Shown: positions 43,563 through 53,400, numbered from the stretch's first letter. The stretch is 64,000 nt of DNA from Verrucomicrobiota bacterium (GCA_021325145.1 JAJPHR010000110.1:62001-126000), one strand, 5' to 3'. Notes: generated by a model not told the origin, from the sequence alone. A program made the numbers and translations.

Positions 43563-43741
43563 ATTCTGAACAAGCTTTTGCAACCCCGCACATCCGCTGG
43601 GTGGTTCAGCCATCGCCGCGTCAATATCCGTAAGCGGCTCATTTGTCTGAAGACACTCTCTTCTCGGTTGCCAAAAAGCATCGCAGCCTATATCGCAAAA
43701 CCCTTCCAAAATCAAGTAAAATTGGCCATAAAAGCGCAATT

Positions 43742-43790
43742 TTGATGTTTGACCCGGTTTAACCCAATTTTTTACCGTACTGCACCGGAC
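43742..43790. repeat. Phased decamer-like repeat upstream of the LOX-domain gene and rex
   Basis: GACCCGGTTT, AACCCAATTT, TTTACCGTAC and TGCACCGGAC follow each other with ACC(C/G) at intervals of 10. It is more degenerate than the arrays at 1501 and 61686 and combines their CCGG and TTTAA elements. It lies in the 382-bp divergent region. Confidence 0.45.
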
Positions 43791-43944
43791 GAGCGCCTCC
43801 GTAGTCATCCGGAGAAGCTCTCGACCCTCCTCGGTGAAGCGATCAGCCCGGCATTCCAGCGTTTCATTCCCTGGCGCCGGCCTGCTTTGCTTTAGGGAAC
43901 GATTACAGTTTTAATCTGCAGGCCAATGGCACGAATCCGGAGCG

Positions 43945-44688
43945 ATGCGCCGGGCAAAAGCTTGCCCATCCGACGCTGGATCAGACATCAGCGGACTGAA
44001 TTCCGAAACTTCCTTTCTTGCGGCGAGTGTGAGTTTGAACTATTTGTTTCGCAGCTTGAAAAAACCAGACCAGCCCGAGATTCCGCGCAAAACGATTTAT
44101 CGTCTCTCGATTTATTTGCGATGCCTCGCCCGCTTGAAAGACAACGGCATTCGCACTGTGTCCAGCGAAGCGCTGGCCAAGGTGGCGGGGGTAAAATCAA
44201 CCCAGCTTCGCAAGGACCTGACGTATTTCGGCCAGTTCGGCACGCGCGGCCTCGGCTATGACGTCGAGCAACTGTCCCAGATGATCTCCAGCGAACTGGG
44301 CACCAAGGGCCTCCAGCCGGTCGTCCTGGTTGGTGTCGGCAATCTCGGCCTTGCGCTTCTCTCTTATCGCGGATTTCAGAAGGAGGGATTTGAGATTGTT
44401 GCCGCCTTCGACATCGACCCCAAGCGTCCGCGCGACAAAAAAATCACCCAGCCAATCCTCGGCATGGACCGGCTGGCCGAGATCATTCGCGCGCGGGGAG
44501 TCAAGATGGCGATTTTGACCGTGGCTGCTGCCGCCGCTCAAGAAGTGGCCAATACCCTCATCGCCTGCGGCATTACGGGCATTCTCAATTTTGCGCCCAT
44601 CGTTCTGCACGTGCCCGAGGAAGTCATGGTCAACAATGTCAACCTCGCCATCGAACTGGAAAATCTAAGCTACTTTATCCAGGAGTGA
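43945..44688 (+). CDS. rex: Redox-sensing transcriptional repressor Rex
   Basis: NADH/NAD+-responsive repressor of anaerobic and respiratory genes. The N-terminal winged helix shows TIYRLSIYLRCLARLKDNGIRTVSSEALAKVAGVKSTQLRKDLTYFGQFG in segments, a nearly invariant Rex block with the recognition helix; then the Rossmann domain with VLVGVGNLGLALLSY (GxGxxG) and AAFDIDPKRP, and the C-terminal GILNFAPIVLHVPEEVMVNNVNLAIELENLSYF that swaps between subunits. As drawn it is 247 residues, about 30 more than usual; the extra N-terminus suggests that a GTG at 44029 or another later codon may be the real start. No Rex operator was recognised near its own promoter. Confidence 0.93.
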   Translation: MRRAKACPSDAGSDISGLNSETSFLAASVSLNYLFRSLKKPDQPEIPRKTIYRLSIYLRCLARLKDNGIRTVSSEALAKVAGVKSTQLRKDLTYFGQFGTRGLGYDVEQLSQMISSELGTKGLQPVVLVGVGNLGLALLSYRGFQKEGFEIVAAFDIDPKRPRDKKITQPILGMDRLAEIIRARGVKMAILTVAAAAAQEVANTLIACGITGILNFAPIVLHVPEEVMVNNVNLAIELENLSYFIQE

Positions 44689-44711
44689 TTCGAATCGGCA
44701 GGACGGTGCGA

Positions 44712-44798
44712 GGTAGGGCGCGCAGTCCCTTGCGCGCCGTCGCATAGAAAAAGATGGTTTCAGGCGTTTGCGGCGCGCAGAGGAATGCGCGTCCCACC
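44712..44798. repeat. 28-bp imperfect inverted repeat downstream of rex
   Basis: Arms at 44712-44739 and 44771-44798 with 5 mismatches and a 31-base loop. The left arm GGTAGGGCGCGCAGTCCCTT is nearly the right arm of the palindrome at 62202-62229 (GGTAGGGCGGGCAGTCCTGT). It separates the convergent ends of rex and the DUF4340 gene. Confidence 0.7.
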
Positions 44799-44835
44799 CA
44801 GTTCCGGCATGAAATTTGGAACTCCCCCGGAGCCT

Positions 44836-46077
44836 TTAATTCGGTTTCACCTCAGCCGTCGCGTCCGCCTTCACTTCGTCCTTCTTATCGGTGGGAGTCG
44901 AAGCGTCCGCTTTGTCCGCCGGTTTTGGCTCTTCCTTCTTTTTCTCTTCGAGCAAATCTTTGTGCTCTTTCAGGAGGGGATCGACGTTGTAGCTGGGGAC
45001 CAGGTAAGTCCATTTCTCGAAGGCCTGGGCGTCCTTGAGCTTCGTTTCGAGCTGTTTCTGGCGCTCCTTCCAGGCCTTGTCAGCCTTGTCTTTGTCTTCC
45101 GGCTTTTCGTCCTTCGCGGGAATGCGCTCTTTGGGGAAGTTCGCAGCTACAGCCACATTGACGGGATAATCATCCCCGGACTTTTTGCCGACCTTCACGG
45201 TGTAGGTGAAGTCATCAAAGGTATCGATGGTAACCAGCGTCGGCTTGTCGAGGCCGTTGTCCTCGGGCTTGGCGCTCAAGGAGAGGACGTCATTGAACGA
45301 GGGAGAGGAGAATGGGTTTGAGACGCCTGAAGCTTTGGTGCTGTCGAGCTTTTCGTCAGGCTTGGCATCCGCGAATTTCCAATCACCCGATTCCGTATCG
45401 CGCACAATTTTCCACGAATTGGTTGCGACCGGAAAGGTCACCGCGACGGCTTTCGGCCGCTCGACGTGGAAAAAGTCTTTCTTCAACCATTCGGACGGTT
45501 TCGGGTCCAGGTTGTTCAGGGGATCACTGATCAACAGAGCGTCCTGGCTATTGCCCGAGACCATGACGTAACGGCCATCGGGAAAACCATCGTCGCCATA
45601 AGGCGAGGGGGTGGCCGATTGAGGTTTGCGGACGTGTTTCTTGCCCAGCGTGAGTGATTTAAGGGACTTGCCATCCTTGTCCTTCAAGTCAAGCAGCGTG
45701 CCGGAATTCGCCTCTGATCCGGGCGGCGTCAGTTCCAGGCGGCCCAATTGAGAAGGGCCTACTTGCTCAACCTGGGCTGCCTTGAGGTCGGCCAGCTTGA
45801 TGAGGGTTTCGCTAATCTGTGTAAAGTTGGCCGCGTAATCATCCCGCTCGCGGACGCGCCACGCATCGTCCTTTTTCACCAAATTCAAAGTATTGGTGCC
45901 GCCCTTGATGGTAATTTGGGCGACATCGTTGATGGGGAACTTGTCCCCGAGAATCTTCTGGCCGGCGCCTTGCTCGCCCGCGCCGGATTCCTGGTTTTGT
46001 TTCTTAAGAAGGAGCAAACCCGCTCCTCCGAGCACCACCAAAAGAACGACCAAGATTGCGAATTGTTTCCGATTCAT
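44836..46077 (-). CDS. DUF4340-type protein of the Gld-like ABC operon
   Basis: A 413-residue membrane-anchored extracytoplasmic protein. One N-terminal TM helix (FAILVVLLVVLGGAGLLLL) is followed by the DUF4340 pattern: FPINDVAQITIKGGTNTLNLVKKDDAWRVRE, LGRLELTPPG, LTLGKKHVRK, GRYVMVSGN, then NPLNNLDPKPSEWLKK-like text and VERPKAVAVTF. The C-terminal 100 residues are Lys/Glu/Asp-rich and probably disordered. It overlaps the GldG-like gene by 4 nt (ATGA), so it is translated from the same mRNA. Proteins of this kind accompany GldA-GldF-GldG transporters in many phyla; the function of the set outside gliding Bacteroidetes is not settled. Confidence 0.85.
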   Translation of the reverse strand: MNRKQFAILVVLLVVLGGAGLLLLKKQNQESGAGEQGAGQKILGDKFPINDVAQITIKGGTNTLNLVKKDDAWRVRERDDYAANFTQISETLIKLADLKAAQVEQVGPSQLGRLELTPPGSEANSGTLLDLKDKDGKSLKSLTLGKKHVRKPQSATPSPYGDDGFPDGRYVMVSGNSQDALLISDPLNNLDPKPSEWLKKDFFHVERPKAVAVTFPVATNSWKIVRDTESGDWKFADAKPDEKLDSTKASGVSNPFSSPSFNDVLSLSAKPEDNGLDKPTLVTIDTFDDFTYTVKVGKKSGDDYPVNVAVAANFPKERIPAKDEKPEDKDKADKAWKERQKQLETKLKDAQAFEKWTYLVPSYNVDPLLKEHKDLLEEKKKEEPKPADKADASTPTDKKDEVKADATAEVKPN

Positions 46078-47984
46078 TTTGCCGACGTGCGTTTCCGTTT
46101 AAATCCAGCCAGGCAGAGACCCGTGATGGCGACCACCGCAGGCATGCCGAGGATGTTGGTCCATTTGAGCGTGTTCTGCAAAGACTCCTTCTCCCTGGCC
46201 AAATTTTTCTTTTCCTCTTTCAACTTCATGTTCGTCTCCGCCGCTTTCTTCTTCAAATTCTCCAGTTCCTTTTGTTGGTCGGGCGAGAGGACGAACCGTT
46301 GCTGGTTCGGGTCCTTGGCGCGCTGCAGTTCGTTGATCTTCTCCTGCGTCTCGCGCTTGCTTTCCTCGAATTCCTTGATCTTGCTTTGGAAGGCTTCGTC
46401 GGCCCTGGCTTCCATCTTCTGGATGCGCGTGAAAGGATGGCTCACCGTCGCGCGGCTGCGCACGCTGATGAGGTTGCTGTCGCCGCCAAGCTGCTCAACC
46501 AGGTTTTGCGCCAGGGTGAGGTTTCCGTTCATCGGCTCCTGCATCATCATCCCCAGGAAATTCTGCTTCCGGATGGTGAACTGATCATAGAGCATGTCGG
46601 CATCGCCGAAGAGCACCACGGTATTGTCCGCTTTGGTCTCCTTGAGGCTGTCGCCGGGCTTCTGGTCGTCCGCCGGTTTCTTTTCATCCTTTTTGTCGTC
46701 CTTGGGCTTGCCGTCGGGGAAGGCCGTTTTAAACTTGCCCGTCAGCCGCACCGCCAGCGCGTACTCGGTGCCGGAAGGCTTGAAATCATTCATGACGCTC
46801 TCGCCGCCCATGCTCGCCATCATGCCATCCACTAATTGCGAATCTTTGGTGGTCTTGAGCAACACGGTTTCCTTCAAGCCGGATACTGGCGTGCCGGTGA
46901 ACACGCCGCCAAAGGGAATCCAAACGTCCTTGATTTCGCTCGTCGCAATGTCGTCCTTGTTAATGCCGTCGCCGGAGATGGAAAGAAACGCCGGCGCGTC
47001 CGTCGGCTGATTGTTGCGGCCCATCAAGCGCATCTTGTAATTCAAGTCCGCCGCGACCTTGGTGTTCTCGAACTGGATGCCCCAGGCCTTAAGCAATTTG
47101 TCGAGCGTCGAACCGGCGCCGGGCATCTGGCCCATCATCGGGTTTTCGTTGCGGCTGTCCACGATGCTAGTGGCATCGAGAAAGGCAATGAGCTTGCCGC
47201 CGCGCATGATAAACTGGTCAAGGGCGTACTGCGCCGTTTCAGTAATCTCCTTGGGATGAATCACGATCAGCACCTTGATCGCGTCATCGATTTTGTCCGC
47301 CGTCATTTCGACCTGCTTGACGTCGTATTGCTGCTTCAATTCGCCGATAATCGACCAGGGTTCCTGGCCGCCGCCCTGGCCCATCCTCGCCATCATTGGA
47401 TTCATTGGCGAACCGAATACCGGGAGCGGGCTCATGACGCCGACGACCGGTTTCTCGGGATTGGCCACGCTGGCAATGGCGCGGGACAAATCGTATTCGA
47501 GCAGACGCTCGCGATCCGGCGCGAAAAACGGAATCGCTTCCTTCGAATCCAACTGGCTGACCGACAGCCCGAGATAAAACTTTTCGCCGGACGGCAGCAT
47601 CTGCCCTTCGACCCCGTCCAGTCGCGCGGAATCCTCCGCGTCGGAGTCCGGCTTGGGATCATATTGTTCCAGGATGATTTTGCCTTTGGCCGCTTGTTTG
47701 TACTCGTCGAGCAAATCCTTCACGTGCTGGGCGTAGGTTTTGAGACCGATGAACTCGCCCGGAATTTCCGCGCTGCTGGAGTAATAAAAGCGGACTTTCA
47801 CCTTGGAATCCAGCTTGTTCAAAATGGCGCGGGTGCCGGCCGAAAGAGTGTACGCCTTTTCCTTCGTCAGGTCCACGCGCTGCTTGAACGTCCCGGTAAG
47901 CGCGTTAAACGCAATCAGGATGATCACCAGGATGGCCACGCCGGCCACCGAATAGACAAATGTTTCGTATGAATTCTTCTTCAT
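46074..47984 (-). CDS. GldG-like ABC transporter auxiliary protein
   Basis: A 636-residue inner-membrane protein with one N-terminal TM helix (VYSVAGVAILVIILIAFNAL), a large periplasmic region and a C-terminal TM helix (ILGMPAVVAITGLCLAGFK). The periplasmic part fits the GldG/IFT52-like ABC-type family: VDLTKEKAYTLSAGTRAILNKL at the start, KVRFYYSSSAEIP, VKDLLDEYKQAAKGKI, then VLIVIHPKEI and AQYALDQFIMRGGKLIAFLD. Before the last helix there is a predicted coiled coil of about 80 residues (KIQKMEARADEAFQSKIKEF and the Lys/Glu heptads after it). It follows the permease by 13 nt and overlaps the DUF4340 gene. Confidence 0.88.
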   Translation of the reverse strand: MKKNSYETFVYSVAGVAILVIILIAFNALTGTFKQRVDLTKEKAYTLSAGTRAILNKLDSKVKVRFYYSSSAEIPGEFIGLKTYAQHVKDLLDEYKQAAKGKIILEQYDPKPDSDAEDSARLDGVEGQMLPSGEKFYLGLSVSQLDSKEAIPFFAPDRERLLEYDLSRAIASVANPEKPVVGVMSPLPVFGSPMNPMMARMGQGGGQEPWSIIGELKQQYDVKQVEMTADKIDDAIKVLIVIHPKEITETAQYALDQFIMRGGKLIAFLDATSIVDSRNENPMMGQMPGAGSTLDKLLKAWGIQFENTKVAADLNYKMRLMGRNNQPTDAPAFLSISGDGINKDDIATSEIKDVWIPFGGVFTGTPVSGLKETVLLKTTKDSQLVDGMMASMGGESVMNDFKPSGTEYALAVRLTGKFKTAFPDGKPKDDKKDEKKPADDQKPGDSLKETKADNTVVLFGDADMLYDQFTIRKQNFLGMMMQEPMNGNLTLAQNLVEQLGGDSNLISVRSRATVSHPFTRIQKMEARADEAFQSKIKEFEESKRETQEKINELQRAKDPNQQRFVLSPDQQKELENLKKKAAETNMKLKEEKKNLAREKESLQNTLKWTNILGMPAVVAITGLCLAGFKRKRTSAK

Positions 47985-47997
47985 CGCACTTTAAAGT

Positions 47998-48747
47998 TTA
48001 ACCCGCCCGATGTCCGCGAATGATGACCCCGGTTGTGAAGAGGGCGAAGACCATGATCGACAAAAAGAAAATTAGGTCACGCGAATCCAGAATTCCCTTC
48101 TGAAAGCCCTCGAAGTGGGTCATCACGCTGAAGGAAGCCACGGTTTCCACGAACCACTGCCCGAAGCCCAGCGTATGATACAGGAACGTGGTGACCGGCG
48201 GGTAACCCACGAGAATCAGCAGGAAACAGATCACCACCGAGATGATAAAGCTGATCACCTGGTTGCGCGTCATCGCCGACGTCATGCTGCTCACCGCCAA
48301 ATAACTTCCAGCCAGGAGCAAACTCCCGACGTAACTGCCAAATATCACACCGTTGTCCGGACTGCCCAGATAATTCACAGTGCAGGCAATCGGAAACGTC
48401 AAAGCCAGCGCAATGGCGAGAAACAGCCAGGAGGCCAAAAATTTTCCCACAATCGCCTGCCAGGGTGTGATTGGCATGGTGAGCAGCAATTCCATGGTCC
48501 CTTGACGTCGCTCTTCCGACCAGAGCCGCATGCCCACAGCCGGCACTAGAAACAAGTAAAGCCAGGGATGCCAGAGGAAGAATGAAACAAGGGAGGCTTC
48601 GCCCCGCTCGAAGAAGCCGCCCAGCATGAAAGTGAAGAAACCCGTCAGCAGCAAAAAGATCACGATCACCACGTATGCCACCGGCGAGGCGAAGTAGGCG
48701 GACAACTCGCGTTTGGCGATCGTCCGGATGTTGGCCCAGGCGTTCAT
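47998..48747 (-). CDS. ABC transporter permease, GldF-like
   Basis: A 249-residue ABC-2 type permease with six predicted helices: AYVVIVIFLLLTGFFTFML near 25-43, then PWLYLFLVPAVGMRLWSEERRQGTMELLLTMPI in parts (the conserved loop EERRQGTMELLL), then three helices between 110 and 190 and a last one near 222-242 (LIFFLSIMVFALFTTGVII). The start overlaps the stop of the ATPase gene by 4 nt. It forms the membrane channel with the GldA-like ATPase and the GldG-like protein; the transported substrate is unknown. Confidence 0.9.
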   Translation of the reverse strand: MNAWANIRTIAKRELSAYFASPVAYVVIVIFLLLTGFFTFMLGGFFERGEASLVSFFLWHPWLYLFLVPAVGMRLWSEERRQGTMELLLTMPITPWQAIVGKFLASWLFLAIALALTFPIACTVNYLGSPDNGVIFGSYVGSLLLAGSYLAVSSMTSAMTRNQVISFIISVVICFLLILVGYPPVTTFLYHTLGFGQWFVETVASFSVMTHFEGFQKGILDSRDLIFFLSIMVFALFTTGVIIRGHRAG

Positions 48748-49715
48748 TTCGTTTCCTCCTTTACCGTGTCGGGCATGGTGATGTTTCGGAACACGTCGTC
48801 CAATCTTCCTTCTTCAGTATGCAATTCTTCAATCCTCCAGCCTTGTGCCGCGTCGGCGATGCTTTGCGCGAGCGCTCCGCTGGGAGCGGCATTGGGCCCG
48901 CCCGTTTTCGGGAAGATCCGCGCCGTAACGCTCGTGGCCTCTTCTTTCAAGACGACCACTTTTTTTACCGTGGAAAGCTGCGAGAGTTTTTGGTTCAAGG
49001 CCGAACCGTTGATTCCATTCACGCGCAAAGTGACCGCGCCCGCCCAATCCGATTTTTGCCGCAACTGTTGGGGTGTCCCATTGGCGACAATTTTGCCGCG
49101 GTCGATGATGATCGCGCGCGAGCAGACGGCATCGACTTCTTCCAGGATGTGAGTTGAAAAGATAATGGCCTTTTTCTCGCCCATTTTTCGAATCAGCGTG
49201 CGGACCTCGTGTTTTTGGTTTGGGTCCAGGCCGTCCGTCGGTTCATCCAGGATCAGGACGTCCGGGTCATGGATGATCGATTGCGCAAAGCAGGTGCGGT
49301 GGCGGTAACCCTTGGAGAGAGTATCGACGCTCTGATGCAGCACGGCTTCCAGAAAACACATCTCGACTACGCGATTGACCGCCTTTTGTTTTGCCTCGCC
49401 CCGCAAGCCGCGGATTTCCGCCGCAAAGCTCAGGAAGCCATGGACCGTCATGTCCGTGTACGCAGGCGCATTTTCGGGCAGGTAGCCGATCAAGCGTTTG
49501 GCCGGGATTGGATTTTCCTCCATGTCAAAACCGCCCACGCTCACCGTCCCGCCCGAAGGCGGAATGAAGCCGGTGATCATGCGCATGGTCGTGGATTTTC
49601 CCGCGCCGTTCGGACCGAGAAAACCCAGCACTTCGCCGCGCTCGACGGAGAATGAAATTCCATCGACCGCCCGCTTCGTGCCGAACGTTTTTGCTAAATT
49701 CTGAACCGTAATCAT
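48744..49715 (-). CDS. ABC transporter ATP-binding protein, GldA-like
   Basis: A 323-residue ATPase and first gene of a four-gene operon. Walker A GPNGAGKST, Q-loop region GYLPENAPAYTDM, signature LSKGYRHR (the Gly of the usual LSGGQ is Lys), Walker B VLILDEPTDGLDP and switch His in IIFSTHILEEVD are present. The C-terminal 90 residues form a regulatory extension (AVTLRVNGING, then VVVLKEEATSVTARIFPKTG) as in GldA and other ABC-2 exporters. The gene is divergent from the lipoprotein gene at 49864. Confidence 0.92.
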   Translation of the reverse strand: MITVQNLAKTFGTKRAVDGISFSVERGEVLGFLGPNGAGKSTTMRMITGFIPPSGGTVSVGGFDMEENPIPAKRLIGYLPENAPAYTDMTVHGFLSFAAEIRGLRGEAKQKAVNRVVEMCFLEAVLHQSVDTLSKGYRHRTCFAQSIIHDPDVLILDEPTDGLDPNQKHEVRTLIRKMGEKKAIIFSTHILEEVDAVCSRAIIIDRGKIVANGTPQQLRQKSDWAGAVTLRVNGINGSALNQKLSQLSTVKKVVVLKEEATSVTARIFPKTGGPNAAPSGALAQSIADAAQGWRIEELHTEEGRLDDVFRNITMPDTVKEETK

Positions 49716-49828
49716 TTTACTCTTCGATTAAAAGAAGCCAAGGTGACTGGTGGAAATACCGGTTCCGCCAAAAAAAGTAAACTGATTTTTCACAAGTCAT
49801 TGTCATTCTCGCAGTTGTCTCGTACAGT

Positions 49829-49852
49829 GCCGGGAGAGACCGGCTTTTTTTT
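49829..49852 (+). terminator. Intrinsic terminator upstream of the export operon
   Basis: GCCGG, 6-base loop GAGAGA, CCGGC, then eight T (49845-49852). It is on the plus strand only 12 bp before the start of the lipoprotein gene at 49864, with no plus-strand gene ending ahead of it. It could be an attenuator in the leader of that operon or the end of a short RNA begun after 49716. Confidence 0.6.
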
Positions 49853-49863
49853 GACAGTTTGGA

Positions 49864-50448
49864 ATGAAGATGTTCAAAAATATTTCAGCACATTGGCTCT
49901 CAATGGGTTCGAAAAACCCTGGCAGCTCCCTCGGGACGGAGCGCAGAGCTCCTGTTCTGCGTGGACGTGGGCAGGAGTTCTGCGCTCCGGAAATTGGACG
50001 CTGGAGCCTGTTATTTGCGCTGCTGTTCCTCACTGCCTGCCGGACGCCGCAGCCATTGCCGCCGGTGAATCTTTCCGGTCCCGGCTGGACGGTGCGCCAA
50101 GGCCAGGTGCTCTGGCGCGCCAGGACGGATGCTCCCGAGCTGGCGGGCGAACTCGTGGTGGCCACGCGCGCCGATCATTCGAGCTTTGTGCAATTTACCA
50201 AGTCGCCGCTTCCGTTTATGGTTGCGCAAACCACGAGCAACTCCTGGCAAATTCACAGTGTGCCGGATGATCGAACCTACAGCGGCCGCGGCAAACCTCC
50301 CGCACGTGTAGTCTGGCTGCAACTGCCGCGATGCCTCGCCGGTCTCCCGCCGGCGAAGCCCTGGCACTGGGAAACTTTGGACAACGACCGCTGGCATCTT
50401 TACAACCCGCGCACGGGTGAATCTCTCGAGGGCTATTTGTCTCCATGA
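49864..50448 (+). CDS. Lipoprotein of an aryl-polyene-like export operon, with repeat-encoded N-terminus
   Basis: A 194-residue protein. A lipoprotein signal is visible but late: WSLLFALLFLTAC, with the lipidated Cys near residue 59, preceded by about 45 residues encoded largely by an inverted repeat (ERRAPVLRGRGQEFCAPE). The mature part (LVVATRADHSSFVQFTKSPLPFMVAQ, then WQIHSVPDD, then RWHLYNPRTGESLEGYL) has the rhythm of LolA/LolB-like or DUF3261 lipoproteins, which occur beside exporters in aryl-polyene clusters; this match is by eye. The gene is coupled to the MMPL gene by an ATGA overlap at 50445. The real start may be an internal codon nearer the signal; none is obvious. Confidence 0.75.
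   Translation: MKMFKNISAHWLSMGSKNPGSSLGTERRAPVLRGRGQEFCAPEIGRWSLLFALLFLTACRTPQPLPPVNLSGPGWTVRQGQVLWRARTDAPELAGELVVATRADHSSFVQFTKSPLPFMVAQTTSNSWQIHSVPDDRTYSGRGKPPARVVWLQLPRCLAGLPPAKPWHWETLDNDRWHLYNPRTGESLEGYLSP
49937..49989. repeat. 18-bp inverted repeat inside the lipoprotein gene (copy C of the dispersed repeat)
   Basis: Left arm CGGAGCGCAGAGCTCCTG (49937-49954), right arm CAGGAGTTCTGCGCTCCG (49972-49989), one mismatch, loop 17 bases. The right arm is related to the cores at 4649-4678 and 6443-6472. The element is read through in frame ahead of the signal peptide. Confidence 0.75.
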
Positions 50449-53400
50449 TCCGTAAATCCTGGTTCTGGGTCATCCTGGTGATGGCACTGCTCGTCATCGC
50501 CGGCATGATCCGCTTGCGCTTTGATGTAGAGGTCTTGAATCTTTTGCCCGACGATCTGCCGGTCGTCCAGGGGTTGAAACTCTACAAGCAACATTTCACC
50601 GATTCGCGCGAATTGATTGTTACTGTCAGCGCGCCGGAAGCCGCGTCCGCGGAAAACGCCGCCCATTCACTCGCGCTGACGTTGCGGGCCGAAACGAACC
50701 TGGTTTCATCCGTCCTCTGGGAGCCGGCGTGGATGGAACGCCCGGCCCAGGCGGTCGAGTTGATGGGGTATCTGTGGCTGAACCAGCCGCCGGCGGTGTT
50801 CGCGGAACTCACCAATCGCCTGACGGGCACGAACATCGACACGACGCTGGACCTGGCCCGCGAGCAACTCGCGGCCTCGCTCTCGCCGATGGACATCGCC
50901 CGCCGGGGCTATGACCCGTACGGCCTGACGAGCCTTCCGGAGAGCGTCACCAGCGCCGGCGCGTCCTTTGGCGAAGGGCAGAATCTTTTCGCCTCACCGG
51001 ACGGGACGTTTCGCATTCTCTTCGTTCGCGCGAAATCAGAAATTGCCAATTATCGCGAGTGCATCCAATGGCTCAAGGAAGTGAAAGCCGTCATTGCCCG
51101 AGCGCGTCAACAAGGCGCAATTCCCGCGGATGCCGCCATTGGCTACACCGGAAGTCCCGCGTTCGAAGCAGAGATCTCCAGCGGCATGGAGCACGACATG
51201 ACAGGATCGATCGCGATCACTTCGGGCATCATCGCGCTCTTGTTCTGGTTTTTTCACCGGCGCCTGGTGCCGATGCTCTGGCTGCTGTTTTTGCTGGCGG
51301 TGATTCTCACTTGCACGCTGGCGTTTGGCGGTTTGCTGTTCGGATCGATCAATGTCGTCAGCCTGGGCTTCGCCGCCATTCTGCTCGGGCTGGCGGTGGA
51401 CTATGGCGTCGTGCATTACCAGGAAGCACTGGCGTCGCCCAACGCCATCATTCCCGAAATCCGGCGCGCCATTGGCCCCAGTATTTTTTGGGCGGCGGTG
51501 ACCACGATCAGCGCGTTTCTTGTTCTTCATTTCGGTGGTTTGCCCGGTCTGGCGCAGTTGGGCTCGCTGGTTGCGCTGGGAGTGATGTTGTCGGCGCTGG
51601 TGATGCTCTTCGCGTTTCTGCCGCCGCTCTTTCGCGATCGCATCCGGAAGCGTCGGGAACAAATCTCCGCGGGTACGTATGTTCAGCCCGGCAGGGGTGA
51701 AGCGAAGCCGGACATTTCCTCAGACTCCCCGGCATCCTCGCAGGGATCGAACCCATCTGCGTTGAAGGTGAATTGGGTATTTGCCTGGACCGCATTGCTC
51801 CTTATCGCATCGGTCGGGGTGCTCGCCTTCCTTGGACGACCGCAGATGGACCATTCAGCGAATGCGCTCCGTCCGCGGAACAGTCCAGCTTACGCAGGTC
51901 TTGATGAAATCAAAGCCCGCCTGGCTCAAAATCGCGAGCCCCTCTGGCTGATCACCCGCGCGGGCACTGAATCCGAGGTTGCCCAACGCCTCGAAGCGGC
52001 TCAGCCGCTGCTGGAGCAAGCCGTCAGCAACCAGCTGATCAGCAGTTATACGCTGCCGACACCTTTGTGGCCGCGACCGGATTATCAGGCCGCCAATCGC
52101 GGAACGGCGGGCCTTTTGGTTGCGCAACGCGAAACTCTCCGCGCCGCCGCCCAAGCGCATGGCTTCAGCAGCAACTCGCTCGTGATGACCGATGCCATGC
52201 TCGACACCTGGCAAAGCGCCCTGTCGCAACCCGGTGTTTTTTGGCCCACGAACGAAATGAGCCGCTGGGTACTGGGAAAGGTCGCCGCCCATCCGCCGGG
52301 CGAATTCATCGCTGTGGGTTACATTTTTCCAACCACTAATTTCCCGGTCACCATCACGACCTTCGCCAGCCTGTCCAACGAACTGGCCAGCCACGATTTT
52401 ATCCTGTCCGGATGGGAATTGCTCGGGTCCGCCATTTTTCAGCGAGTGCAACAAAATCTTTGGAAGGTTGTTTTGCCCATGGTGTTGCTGGTGCTGCTGT
52501 CTTTGCGGCTGGCGTTTCGACGGCCGTTGGAAATCCTGCTGAGTCTGGCAGTGCTCGGGCTGAGCGGGCTGTGCCTCCTGGCGGTAATGAGGCTGTCCGG
52601 CTGGTCTTGGAACTTGCTTAACTTGATGGCGCTGCCGCTCATGCTCGGTTCGGGCGTCGATTACAGCATCTTTATGCAACTGGCGTTGCGCCGGCAGGGC
52701 GGCGACATGGCGGCGGCGCATCGAGCCGTGGGCCGCGCCCTGTTGCTGTGCGGCGGTACTGCCATTGCTGGATTCGGGTCACTGGCTTTATCCACCAACG
52801 CCGGCATGGCGAGTCTCGGACAAGTTTGCGCCATCGGTATTGCCGGCAACATGCTCATCTCGGTTTATCTGCTGCCGCTTTGGTGGCGCGCCGGCGCCAG
52901 GCGCTTGGCCCGGCATTCCGCGCGGCCGGGTGACCAACCGCATAGCGCGGGCATCACCGCGCCTTCAACGCTCTATCGCTCCGGCTTGTGGCGTTTGGGA
53001 CAAGGTTTGGCGCGCGGTTTGACTCCCAAAACCTGCGCCCGCATCTGCCGCGGCCTGGGCCGCGCTTATTGGAGGCTCGCGCCGCATCGACGTGAAATCG
53101 TGATTCAAAATCTCCTGCCGGCGGTGAACGGGGACCGGAGCGCGGCCGAAAAGAAGAGCCGCGAGCTCATTGAAAATTTTGCCATCAAGCTCGCCGACCT
53201 TTGGCGCTACGAAAGTGGTTTGCCCATTGAAGATCGTTTCGGTGAACTGACTGGCTGGGAACATTTTCTCGCCGCGCGGACAGAAAAGCGCGGCATCCTG
53301 TTGGTGACTCCGCATTTGGGGAATTGGGAATTCGGCGGTCCGCTGCTGACGCGGCGTGGGTTCAGTCTGCAAGTGATCACGCTGGCCGAGCCGGGTCAGG

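Noticed and set aside
43562..43808. Longer N-terminus for the LOX-domain protein
   Set aside because: The extra 82 codons lack a signal peptide and run through a phased repeat; the ATG at 43562 starts a normal signal sequence.
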